Assembly: GCA_945612775.1 (NCBI GenBank) | Contig: CALZAF010000004.1 | Span: 1 to 57,178 of the forward strand | Direction: 5' to 3' | DNA from: an uncultured bacterium | GTDB lineage: Bacteria; Bacteroidota; Bacteroidia; Bacteroidales; Muribaculaceae | Length of the DNA: 57,178 nt | Shown: positions 27,448 to 36,025 of the stretch, in pieces | Layout: each line of letters starts with the position of its first letter | How positions within the stretch are numbered: the stretch's first letter is position 1 | Notes under the pieces: generated by a model | What the model saw: only the letters and a program-made list of their open reading frames with translations | Databases searched by the model: none | What the model was told of the DNA's origin: nothing | Translations under genes and position numbers: made by a program

Positions 27448-30400
27448 CTATTTATCGGTCAAATAAATAAGTATTCTCTTCATGAGGTCGGCTCGTTGTG
27501 GAGCGCTATCTATTACCTCGAAGGGGAAACCCATTACCACGCTGCGATATGTGCCTAAATCGGCAGCTACAGCAGCCGACATATTGTTGTCGGAATACTT
27601 GATTATTGTGGTTCCGTTTTTGCCGCTTGGCAGTATGCCGTCGGGCGACTCTACGCTATAGACATCGGCGTTGGGAATGGTGGCAAATTGCCCTTCAATG
27701 CCGCGCTTCATCGTTGGCAGGGCTGTCTCGGTGGTGTAGAAGCGGCCTGAGGCTTCGGCTTGGCTCATGCGCCAGCGGTAGCCGAGCACTTCGCGGGCAA
27801 ACTTCATCTCTGCATCGCTGCGCTGGGTCTTATCCCAGATGTCGCTCGCCACATACGACCCGCTCAGGAGCACATTGCCGCCACTTGCAGTGTAATTGCT
27901 TATGGCATTAATCACATCCGTGGTGAATATCTTATATCGGTTGGGCACTGCGCCGCGCCCTATCTGCACTTCGCGCTGTTTGCCAAATATGAAATCTGCC
28001 ACCACATAGCCTTCGAGTGGCAGTCCGCCGACTACCGACTGCATGCTGGCGCTCACAAAACTATAACCTGCAGCCATAATTGCCTCGCCATGAGTGGCGG
28101 CGTAGTCGAAAGTATTGCCTGCCAAGACTTGCGTTTCGTAGGTTGCGTCGCATGCCCCAAATCCGCTCGAATCGTCGTGGTGCCATGGTTCGCTACGGCG
28201 GAACTCAAATTGCGGTCCCACATACGAGATGTCGCTCACATAGGGCACTCCTGAGTCTTTCTTATCGGTAAATCCGGCAAGCTGGTCGGATCCGCGATTG
28301 GTCTCGAACCAACTTGGTGCCGAAATTCGCGTGAATCCGTTCACCACCATCACCATGCCTTGGCTTTGAGGAGCTACTCCCACGGCAAGCACCTCCGATG
28401 GGAAACTGCGGCCGCCATCGTTCAGAGCTATAATGCGATAACTGCGTAGCTCGCCCTCGGGCACGCTCACCTCGTGGCTTGGGTTTTCCACCACTGCCAC
28501 CTGCCGGAATGCGCCGTCGGCCGCTCTTTCTTCCACAATATAGCGTTTTGCAGGTGCTCCGCCAAGGGTCAAAGTGTCCTCGGTAGGTTTCCACTCGAGG
28601 CGGAATCTACCGGCAGAGGTTGGCGTAATGGCAAAGGAATTTACCGGCAGCGGCTGAACTTCGTAGCTGCGCCCGTCGCGCTTGGATATAAACTCAAGTA
28701 TGCCTTTATAGATGGCGCGGCTCACAGTGAATCGGAAGGCTGGGTCGAGGCCGTACTTCATATCGGCAAAATTATGGTGCGACAGCAGTTCGAGAAGCAT
28801 GGTCGGCACTTCGGGCACTCGAGCTTCGTAGTACGACTTATCCCACATGCCGCGACGAGTCCAATCGGGCTCGTAAGCTGCTCGCACATCGTGCACTATG
28901 TTGGTCACAACGGCATCGGTGAGCAGTCGCGAATAGATGCGTGGCGTGCCATTGGCATAGTTGCCGAAATCCCGGGTCATATATATGCCGAGTGTGCCAA
29001 TAATGCCGTCGTCGGGCGTGGTGCCAGCATCGCTATGGAAGGCAAACGCCATATCCACAGGAATATTCAATCCTTGTCGCTCGGGCAGAACATCCGAACC
29101 GCCTGCTATCCAGTTCACCCACTCTGCACGGCTGCGAAAATCATCATTATAATCGTTGGTGAGATGCGATAGGCTATACACTGAGTCGGGCGCACCTGCC
29201 CATTGCAACCAGTAGCGCGAACCTTCGGTAAATCGTGGGTAGCGACTTGGTTGATACTGGTAGTCGATGCTCTCATCGTAGGTGTAGCCCACCTTTTCAT
29301 CGGCTTGGGGCTTCTCCACTCGGCGCGCCACGTTGCCCATGCCGCCGCCTATCTTCACAGCGTCGGCTGTCACCACGCCATCGTGCTGCGAGTGGTTGCT
29401 GAGCACCACCACATCGGGGTTTTCGCCCTTGCGAAGGGGGAACTCACCGAGATAAATCCATGTACCGCCGCCCATGCGCTGATTCACGCGAATTTCGCAT
29501 GCGCCAGCAAGGCTATTTACCACATATTTGGCATCGGAAACGCTCTGCGGCAACGATTTATACGAAACATATATGGCATAGCTGCCTGCGCTGGGCATAT
29601 CGGCGCTCCATCGAGCCGTAGATGCGTGTTTGGCATGCTTAGTGGTACGCACCTGGCGATATGTGCCCTCATTGAATGGATTTTCATAACCCACATATTG
29701 CTCACGTCGATAAGCAAAACCCGCATCAGCGCCTGCGCCCCATGACTTTCGTCCACTCGTTTCGGCATAAGCAGATTGCGCCAAAGCGCCGTCGTTGTCA
29801 ACTATCACTTCGGTGCTGTGCACATCGCGTTCGCGCGGACTCATCACGTATGCGCCTGCATTCTCGAGCATAGGCATCAAGAATGGCACCACATACGACT
29901 GTGTATAGAGGTCCTCAACGGTCTGCCACACGCGTGCTCTCTGCCACTCCCAGCGGTCGATCTTTGGCTCAAAATACCAGCCATGGCTCTGCCATAGAGC
30001 TATAATCTTGCCATCGAGTCCTCGAGCATAGTGGCGATTGGCATCGGCATATCTCACAAATCTACTCTCGCCTCGGGCATAGCGAGTGTCGTAAGTCGGC
30101 ATATAATCAGCCACGTCGCGGCCTTCGATGGTGATATGCACATCGTACTGGGCGAATTGCGCACCTGCCGCCTGCCGCATCTTTTTCTTCAGCACTTCGA
30201 TGGATTCGGGCGTGAATGGCACATCGGCATAAGCCGCATTGCAGTCCACCACCATAGAGTTTGTACTGGGATTAGCCGTAACGGAGTTAACCCCGACTTT
30301 GCCGATTTTCATCCCTTGGGGCACTGTCTGCCTCAAAATCTCGGCGGCATTGTCGATAAGGCATGCATCAATCGACTGCTGCGCCTTCGCAGCCTCGCCG

Positions 30401-30453
30401 AAGCCGCTTACGGCAACTATTAGCGCCGCAGCAAGATAGTTAACGATTTTCAT
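27448..30453 (-). CDS. secreted amidase_3-like protein with golvesin-type insertion (paralogue 2)
   Basis: A 1001-residue protein with signal peptide (MKIVNYLAAALIVAVSGFGE to AKA), collinear with its neighbour at 24225-27221. The amidase residues are kept: His157 in ALWQSHGWYF, Glu180 in QTVEDLYTQ, His473 in AFAFHSDAG and Glu555 in MLLELLSHH. The inserted golvesin-type domain, the fibronectin-III-like domain (after VQPLPVNSFAI) and the Rossmann-like C-terminus are also present. The first 130 residues and the C-terminal domain are the least alike. A tandem duplication is likely, followed by divergence. It has its own promoter and terminator, so it may be expressed separately. Confidence 0.7.
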   Translation of the reverse strand: MKIVNYLAAALIVAVSGFGEAAKAQQSIDACLIDNAAEILRQTVPQGMKIGKVGVNSVTANPSTNSMVVDCNAAYADVPFTPESIEVLKKKMRQAAGAQFAQYDVHITIEGRDVADYMPTYDTRYARGESRFVRYADANRHYARGLDGKIIALWQSHGWYFEPKIDRWEWQRARVWQTVEDLYTQSYVVPFLMPMLENAGAYVMSPRERDVHSTEVIVDNDGALAQSAYAETSGRKSWGAGADAGFAYRREQYVGYENPFNEGTYRQVRTTKHAKHASTARWSADMPSAGSYAIYVSYKSLPQSVSDAKYVVNSLAGACEIRVNQRMGGGTWIYLGEFPLRKGENPDVVVLSNHSQHDGVVTADAVKIGGGMGNVARRVEKPQADEKVGYTYDESIDYQYQPSRYPRFTEGSRYWLQWAGAPDSVYSLSHLTNDYNDDFRSRAEWVNWIAGGSDVLPERQGLNIPVDMAFAFHSDAGTTPDDGIIGTLGIYMTRDFGNYANGTPRIYSRLLTDAVVTNIVHDVRAAYEPDWTRRGMWDKSYYEARVPEVPTMLLELLSHHNFADMKYGLDPAFRFTVSRAIYKGILEFISKRDGRSYEVQPLPVNSFAITPTSAGRFRLEWKPTEDTLTLGGAPAKRYIVEERAADGAFRQVAVVENPSHEVSVPEGELRSYRIIALNDGGRSFPSEVLAVGVAPQSQGMVMVVNGFTRISAPSWFETNRGSDQLAGFTDKKDSGVPYVSDISYVGPQFEFRRSEPWHHDDSSGFGACDATYETQVLAGNTFDYAATHGEAIMAAGYSFVSASMQSVVGGLPLEGYVVADFIFGKQREVQIGRGAVPNRYKIFTTDVINAISNYTASGGNVLLSGSYVASDIWDKTQRSDAEMKFAREVLGYRWRMSQAEASGRFYTTETALPTMKRGIEGQFATIPNADVYSVESPDGILPSGKNGTTIIKYSDNNMSAAVAADLGTYRSVVMGFPFEVIDSAPQRADLMKRILIYLTDK

Positions 30454-30539
30454 TCTCTTTTATTCGGTTTAGTTTGTAGCTCTATCTCCACATCGGCGCG
30501 CTCATTCTTCACGATGACGATGCGCGATGCGATTTGATA

Positions 30540-30572
30540 CAAAAATAGCACAAAAAATCTACAAAACACAAA
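30540..30572 (-). promoter_or_regulatory. probable promoter of amidase-like paralogue 2
   Basis: On the minus strand TATTTTTG (30547-30540) matches TAnnTTTG, with TTTG (30572-30569) 21 bp upstream. The -33 element touches the terminator stem of the upstream kinase gene. Predicted leader is about 80 nt. Confidence 0.5.
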
Positions 30573-30614
30573 AAAAGCTTGTCAAAGCATATTATTTTTT
30601 TTGACAAGCTTTTT
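30572..30614 (-). terminator. intrinsic terminator after the second BadF-type kinase
   Basis: A 15-bp perfect stem, AAAAAGCTTGTCAAA (30572-30586) and TTTGACAAGCTTTTT (30600-30614), with a 13-nt loop. On the minus strand the stem ends in a long T-tract. This is the clearest intrinsic terminator of the window. Confidence 0.8.
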
Positions 30615-30694
30615 CGATATTATTTTGCCGGCAGCATGCGCGCCACTGATTTAGAGCAGATGGCTCTGCCGCAGGTTGGGTGTTGCCTTAATTC

Positions 30695-31543
30695 TTATCC
30701 CACTTCCTCTAATTCGCCATGGAAATTCACGATGCCTGGCATAGAGCGCTGAATGATTTTCTTAATCTCAACATCGAAACTATCGGCTACCTCGCACAGC
30801 AATTCGCTGAATGTGCATGCCACCGAGCCTACAAAGCAAACTGGATACTTCTGGCAATCATATTGCATCAGGTTGCGGCGGAAGAAGTTCTTAAATTCGT
30901 TGCGAATTATGTTGCGTACATATTCATCGTCGAGGTGCTCACCAAGGAAGAATGAATAGGTGCTGAGTGTGCGATTGGCGTTAGGATTGTTATATACCTC
31001 GTCCATCACGATGTTAGGTGTGATTTCGAACTTCTCAAAAAACAAGTCGCTCAGACCTTTAGGAGCAAGATCTTTGAGGCAATCGCTCACAAAGATGCGG
31101 CCAAGCGCAGCGCCACTGCCCTCGTCGCCGAGAATAAAACCGAGCGAACGCACATTCTTCACTATGTCGTGACCGTCGTAGAGGCATGTGTTAGAACCCG
31201 TGCCAAGGATGCAAGCCACTCCTGGTTCGTTTACCAAGAGACCGCGCGCTGCCCCAAGCAAGTCACTCTCTACAGTGGTGGGGGTCTTAAATTGCGCTAC
31301 CAACGACGACTCAATCATCTTCTTCTTCTCTTCGCTCGTGCATCCTGCTCCATAAAAATGAATGTGATCCCAGCGGCGTTTGAAGAAATCCTTAGGCAAG
31401 TCCAATCTTATGCAGTGACTTATCTCTCTACGCGTCATAAAGAAAGGATTAAGTCCATCAGTTATAGCATGTGCTTTTATTTCACTTCCGTCAACCAAGC
31501 ACCATTCGGTCTTTGTTGTACTGCTTTCTGCTATAATTCTCAT
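30695..31543 (-). CDS. BadF/BcrA-type sugar kinase, paralogue of MurK
   Basis: A 282-residue ASKHA kinase with the same motif order as the gene at 12723-13565: CILGTGSNTC, ILGDEGSGAALG and CFVGSVACTF. The first phosphate motif reads ESSTTKTEW instead of DCGSTKTDW, so the metal-linked Asp is a Glu here. That could alter or weaken catalysis, or reflect another substrate such as GlcNAc or glucosamine. It forms its own unit, with a promoter at 31594-31624 and a strong terminator at 30572-30614, next to the peptidoglycan genes. N-acetylhexosamine kinase is the safe call. Confidence 0.75.
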   Translation of the reverse strand: MRIIAESSTTKTEWCLVDGSEIKAHAITDGLNPFFMTRREISHCIRLDLPKDFFKRRWDHIHFYGAGCTSEEKKKMIESSLVAQFKTPTTVESDLLGAARGLLVNEPGVACILGTGSNTCLYDGHDIVKNVRSLGFILGDEGSGAALGRIFVSDCLKDLAPKGLSDLFFEKFEITPNIVMDEVYNNPNANRTLSTYSFFLGEHLDDEYVRNIIRNEFKNFFRRNLMQYDCQKYPVCFVGSVACTFSELLCEVADSFDVEIKKIIQRSMPGIVNFHGELEEVG

Positions 31544-31593
31544 TGAAAATTAAGATTATTTTATATTTGTTTTCACTTTGTAGTAAATTTCTA

Positions 31594-31624
31594 CAAAAGT
31601 AATCATTCCTATCTATTTATCAAT
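31594..31624 (-). promoter_or_regulatory. probable promoter of the second BadF-type kinase
   Basis: On the minus strand TACTTTTG (31601-31594) matches TAnnTTTG with ATTG (31624-31621) 19 bp upstream. The start would give a leader of roughly 45 nt. Confidence 0.5.
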
Positions 31625-32104
31625 GCTTTAACTCAATGTTTTTATTCCAAATTTTATATATATTATGATTTATTCACTCTCATTAACTACATTTTTGCCG
31701 ACATAGTGCCATCTGCTCGCATTTTTCAATGTTAATTTATGTTTTCATATCCCAATTTGTGTTTTATCGATTCTGCGCTACAATATATTCAAAGCGGTTT
31801 TGGCAATTCTTTTCATCGCCTTTCTTGTTAAATTTACAATAAGAAAAATGAAAGAATAAGCAGAAAAAATTCATTCTACTCGTTCTTCCATTTTAACACT
31901 ATTTATACATCTAAAGTTCTGTTACATAGAACTTAGCGCCCAACCCGCTCTTCGTGTAGCATTTACATTAAGCACACTCGCGAACATGGACACATTACAT
32001 GTGATTTTTTCAAAACTTCAGTGTAATTTTTGGCTAAAAACATAGCAAATTTTAGTCATTTTGAGCATTTTTCGACCTATTTGCCATTTTGACCATTATT
32101 TGCT
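31625..32104. other. AT-rich intergenic stretch with no gene seen
   Basis: Upstream of the kinase promoter and downstream of the TlpA-like gene, about 480 bp of AT-rich sequence holds no convincing reading frame, tRNA or strong hairpin in either strand. It may carry control sites or a small RNA, but nothing I can support. Confidence 0.5.
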
Positions 32105-32674
32105 TCAATTCACGTGTTCATCGATAAACTTCACAAAGTTTTGAAACTCCGCTGGGTCGAATAGGCGGGTAAGATATATCACCTTGCCCTTCTCATCGAT
32201 AAGCACATTGCGGGTAACGCCTGCCTCGGCAAGGGCGTATTTCGTGAAGATTTCGGCATTTGGGTCGAGAACCACTGGATAGGTGATGCCTATGGTTTCC
32301 ACCATGTGGGTCGCTTTCTCAATAGGCTCGTCGCGGTCGACCGCAAGGAGCACAAAGTTTGGGTTATCCTTGTGCTGCTGCCATATCTCTTTCTCGATAT
32401 GCGGCATCTCTTCGCGGCATACGCGGCACCAACTGGCAGTGAACTGCAACATCACCACCTTGCCCCTAAAATCTGAGAGCTTCACAGTTTCGCCTGTTAT
32501 GGTCTTGGCTGTGAAGTCGGGGGCTTCATCTCCTATCTTCACCAAAAAACCATGCTCATCGGCTTGCTGAGCGGTTGCTTCACTCTCATTCTGGGTCTCG
32601 GTCTGCGTCTTCGTGCCACACGAAGCAAGCACCGTCATCGATGCTACAAGCAGAAACATCTTAATCGCTTTCAT
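32105..32674 (-). CDS. TlpA-type thiol-disulfide lipoprotein
   Basis: A 189-residue lipoprotein: MKAIKMFLLVASMTVLASC with lipobox LASC (lipidated Cys19), a polar linker, then a thioredoxin fold from about residue 45. GDEAPDFTAKTITGETVKLS and FTASWCRVCREEMPHIEKEI give the CXXC (WCRVC). The strand normally preceded by a cis-proline reads AGVTRNVLIDEKG, so the usual proline is replaced. That residue governs substrate contact in thioredoxins, so activity may be tuned rather than lost. It is monocistronic, behind the nuo terminator. Confidence 0.85.
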   Translation of the reverse strand: MKAIKMFLLVASMTVLASCGTKTQTETQNESEATAQQADEHGFLVKIGDEAPDFTAKTITGETVKLSDFRGKVVMLQFTASWCRVCREEMPHIEKEIWQQHKDNPNFVLLAVDRDEPIEKATHMVETIGITYPVVLDPNAEIFTKYALAEAGVTRNVLIDEKGKVIYLTRLFDPAEFQNFVKFIDEHVN

Positions 32675-32717
32675 GATTTTTCAAAAAGGTTTAAATCATT
32701 TGTAGTTTTACTTTTAT

Positions 32718-32746
32718 CAAAATTACAAAAAATATTTATATACAAA
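32718..32746 (-). promoter_or_regulatory. possible promoter of the TlpA-type gene
   Basis: On the minus strand TAATTTTG (32725-32718) matches TAnnTTTG with TTTG (32746-32743) 17 bp upstream. Predicted leader is about 35-40 nt. Confidence 0.45.
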
Positions 32747-32884
32747 TAGTCCAACCCCAAAAAAGATTGCATTTATTAGAATTTTAGCCCTAAAAGTGTA
32801 GAGTTAACACCTTAACCTTGCTGTTATAATCCTAATTTCAGATCATTTCACCAAGTGATAACTCTATCGCGGGGGAAAAAGCGA

Positions 32885-32922
32885 AAGAAGCTGCACCATA
32901 TTGCTATACGGTACAGCTTCTT
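32885..32922 (-). terminator. terminator of the nuo-atp operon
   Basis: Arms 32885-32897 and 32910-32922 form a 13-bp stem; the single imperfect position is a C-A mismatch on plus but a G-U pair in the minus-strand RNA. The minus strand continues with a T-run (CGCTTTTTCCC). It lies 44 bp after the nuoN stop. Confidence 0.7.
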
Positions 32923-32966
32923 TTCCGATTATAGTATGCAGTCGCTAATGCGACTTTAGCTCATCA

Positions 32967-34430
32967 TTAGTGAATGAACATGAACATTGCGCTTGAGTTG
33001 CTTGCTGCTTCAGCCAAGTAGGTGTAGATGCAGCTTGCCAAACCTATCAAGATAATGCCAAGTGTGGTGATAATCAAAGCCACCTTCTCGCTGCAAGCCA
33101 CCTTGAAAGTAGGTATCACGCACTCGTCTTGCTTGATAAACATTGCCTTTACTACGAGCAAATAGTAATAGAGCGAAATGATAGTGTTGATCAAAGCGAT
33201 GAGCACCAATACGTAGATTGCCACGCTGCCTGTGTGGCAAGCGCCTACGAAGATGAAGAACTTGCTGAAGAAGCCTGCAAATGGAGGAATACCTGCCAAT
33301 GAGAACATTGCAAGCATCATCGAGAATGCAAGCCATGGGTTGGTCTTGAAGAGGCCGTTGTAGTCGTCCATATTCACCTTGCCTGTCTTGTTCTCGATGG
33401 CTGCAATCACGCCGAATGCTGCCAAGTTAGAGAATACATAGACGAGCACATAGAACATAAGCGATGCCAAGCCAACTTCGCTACCTGCTATCACACCGAG
33501 CATGATGTAACCAGCCTGCGAGATCGACGAGAACGCCAAGAAGCGCTTCAAGTCGCGCTGACGGATAGCGAACAAGTTACCAACGGTGATGGTGAGAACT
33601 ATCACTGCATAGAGCATCCATTCCCAAGCTGCGCTGTAAGCCGAGCCGAACACTTGTGCCAAGATTACGAGGAAGGCAAACGCTGCTGCGCCCTTCGAGA
33701 TAACCGAGAGGTAAGAGGTTACGGCTGTAGGTGCGCCCTGATAAACGTCGGCTGTCCACAAGTGGAATGGAACAAGCGACAACTTGAAACCTACGCCCGA
33801 GATTACGAATACAAGGGCTACGATGAGAAGTGCCGATTGACCGCCCATGATGTTAACGGCGATATCGTTGAAGTAGAGCGAACCTGCCAAAGCATATACA
33901 AACGACAGACCGAGCATAAAGATTGCCGATGAGAATACGGCAGTGAACATATACTTAGCTGCTGCTTCGTGGCTCTCATAGTGCTTCTTATCGAAGGCTA
34001 CGAGGGCTGCAAGTGGCAATGATGCTGTTTCGAGGCCAATCACGAACAAGAGGAAGTGACGAGCCGAAATCATGATGTACATACCAAGCAAGGTGGCAAG
34101 CAAGAGTTCATAGAACTCGCCGCGGCGTACTGCCACAAACTCCGAGTTTGCCCACTTAGTGGCTTGGATAAGCACGATTAGCATACCTGCGTTCAAAATG
34201 AGCTTCATGGCATAGGTGGCTGAGGTCTGCTCATACATTCCTGAGAACGATGTGCCATTGCCTGCCATGAACACATTTGCTATTGTAAACAATGCGAATA
34301 CCACACATGTGAATATCGACAACGACGATTGTGCCTTCTTAGGCAAAAAAGTGTCGAAAAGAAACACAAGTAGGAACACCAATAACAATCCAAGTTCCTG
34401 TGGCATCATTAAAAATTGAGAATAATCCAT
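32967..34430 (-). CDS. nuoN: NADH-quinone oxidoreductase subunit N
   Basis: One of three antiporter-like proton-pumping subunits in the membrane arm of complex I. The 487-residue protein has about 14 hydrophobic segments and the family core KLSLVPFHLWTADVYQGAPT, then FLAFSSISQAGYIMLGVIAG and SLAGIPPFAGFFSKFFIF. Length is normal. It is the last gene of the operon, 38 bp after nuoM, and is followed by the terminator at 32885-32922. Confidence 0.94.
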   Translation of the reverse strand: MDYSQFLMMPQELGLLLVFLLVFLFDTFLPKKAQSSLSIFTCVVFALFTIANVFMAGNGTSFSGMYEQTSATYAMKLILNAGMLIVLIQATKWANSEFVAVRRGEFYELLLATLLGMYIMISARHFLLFVIGLETASLPLAALVAFDKKHYESHEAAAKYMFTAVFSSAIFMLGLSFVYALAGSLYFNDIAVNIMGGQSALLIVALVFVISGVGFKLSLVPFHLWTADVYQGAPTAVTSYLSVISKGAAAFAFLVILAQVFGSAYSAAWEWMLYAVIVLTITVGNLFAIRQRDLKRFLAFSSISQAGYIMLGVIAGSEVGLASLMFYVLVYVFSNLAAFGVIAAIENKTGKVNMDDYNGLFKTNPWLAFSMMLAMFSLAGIPPFAGFFSKFFIFVGACHTGSVAIYVLVLIALINTIISLYYYLLVVKAMFIKQDECVIPTFKVACSEKVALIITTLGIILIGLASCIYTYLAEAASNSSAMFMFIH

Positions 34431-34468
34431 CTTTTAATATTTCTGTCTTTAATTCAACACTTAATTTA

Positions 34469-36007
34469 TTACATCCATGGCAATGGTTGTCCGATAGTTG
34501 CCAAGATTCCGTCGTAGATACCACCTGGTGTGAAGGTATCCTTGATAATCGATTCGAAGAAATTTGGGAAGCAACCGATAGCGGCTACTGCTGCTATCAA
34601 CACGATGGTTGCAAAACGTTCGTGCCATACGGCGTCGGTCAATTCCAAGTGATGTGGGTCTTGAACCTTGCCATAGAGCAACTTGCCCACTACTCGCAAG
34701 ATATAAACTGCGGTCACTACAATCGAGCTGCATGCCACGATGGTGAATACGCGGTGGAATGTGTCGCTATTCTGGAACGAACCGATGAAGATGGTCATTT
34801 CTGATACGAAACCACTCAAACCTGGCAAACCGAGCGACGCCATACCGGCAATCACGTAGCAAACGCCGAGGTAAGGCATGATTTGCATCAAACCGCCCAT
34901 CTTGCGGATGTCGCGAGTGTGTGTGCGGCCGTAGATCATACCGATAAGGGCGAAGAACAAGGCTGTCATCAAACCGTGCGACAACATCTGCATGATAGCA
35001 CCTGTCATGGCTGTGGTGTTATACATCAAGATGGCAAACAACACAAGGCCGCAGTGGCTAACCGATGAATAAGCGTTGATATACTTCAAGTCGCTCTGTA
35101 CGCATGCGCTGAATGCACCATACACTACCGAAACGCCGGTCAATATCAAGAATATCCAGCCCAATTCGTGTGCAGCAAATGGCATAAGGTAGATGGCAAT
35201 GCGGAAGCAGCCATAACCACCAAGCTTCATAAGCACACCTGCGTGAAGCATCGACACTGCTGTTGGCGCCGAAGCGTGACCGTCAGGCGACCATGTGTGG
35301 AATGGGAACATTGCACCAAGCACGCCGAAGCCTACGAATACGGCTGGGAACAGCCACATCTGCCAGCTGTGTGGAATGGCATTGTTCTGTGCTATTTCCA
35401 CGATGTTCATTGTCAATTCGTTGACGTTGGCCGAAGAGTGGAAGTAGATTCCAATCAAGCCGAGCATCAAGAATGCCGAACCGCCCATGAGCATCAAGGT
35501 TAGCTTCATAGCCGAATAGTTCTTGTTACCACTACCCCACACGCCTATCAGCAAGTACATTGGGATCAATGCCACTTCGTAGAACATGAACATGGTGAAC
35601 AAGTCGATAGAGATGAAGAAACCAAACACACCGGTCGACAATAGGAAGAACCACAAGAAATATTGCTTAGGTAGTGGGTCGATTTTCCATGATGCAAACA
35701 CGCCGGCAAACACGATGAATGCCGAGAGCACTATCATCACCACCGAGATACCATCCACGCCAAGTGCCAAATGGATGTTGAATGGTGCATACCATACCCA
35801 ACTTCCTGTGAGAACCATTTCGTCGGTAACGCCTGCAGCACGTATCTGCAAGAACTCTATCACCAGATAAGCAGCCAATACCATCAATGCGGTAGCGCCT
35901 GTCACCACAACGGTTCGTATAGCCTTCATGCTCTTGCTGAAGGCCAAACCTCCCAATACAAGGAGAGGAACTATTACAAAATAAATTAATATATTAGACC
36001 AAATCAT
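34469..36007 (-). CDS. nuoM: NADH-quinone oxidoreductase subunit M
   Basis: An antiporter-like complex I subunit of 512 residues. Landmarks are FYEVALIPMYLLIGVWG (with the conserved Glu), AMFPFHTWSPDGHASAPTAV, MLHAGVLMKLGGYG, INAYSSVSHCGLVLFAI and SLGLPGLSGFVSEMTIF. It lies between nuoL (18 bp gap) and nuoN (38 bp). No truncation or fusion is seen. Confidence 0.95.
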   Translation of the reverse strand: MIWSNILIYFVIVPLLVLGGLAFSKSMKAIRTVVVTGATALMVLAAYLVIEFLQIRAAGVTDEMVLTGSWVWYAPFNIHLALGVDGISVVMIVLSAFIVFAGVFASWKIDPLPKQYFLWFFLLSTGVFGFFISIDLFTMFMFYEVALIPMYLLIGVWGSGNKNYSAMKLTLMLMGGSAFLMLGLIGIYFHSSANVNELTMNIVEIAQNNAIPHSWQMWLFPAVFVGFGVLGAMFPFHTWSPDGHASAPTAVSMLHAGVLMKLGGYGCFRIAIYLMPFAAHELGWIFLILTGVSVVYGAFSACVQSDLKYINAYSSVSHCGLVLFAILMYNTTAMTGAIMQMLSHGLMTALFFALIGMIYGRTHTRDIRKMGGLMQIMPYLGVCYVIAGMASLGLPGLSGFVSEMTIFIGSFQNSDTFHRVFTIVACSSIVVTAVYILRVVGKLLYGKVQDPHHLELTDAVWHERFATIVLIAAVAAIGCFPNFFESIIKDTFTPGGIYDGILATIGQPLPWM

Positions 36008-36025
36008 AATTCTTTACCGTTGCTT

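Noticed and set aside
31625-32104. hidden small gene or tRNA in the long AT-rich gap
   Set aside because: No convincing start-to-stop frame, cloverleaf or strong stem seen by eye.
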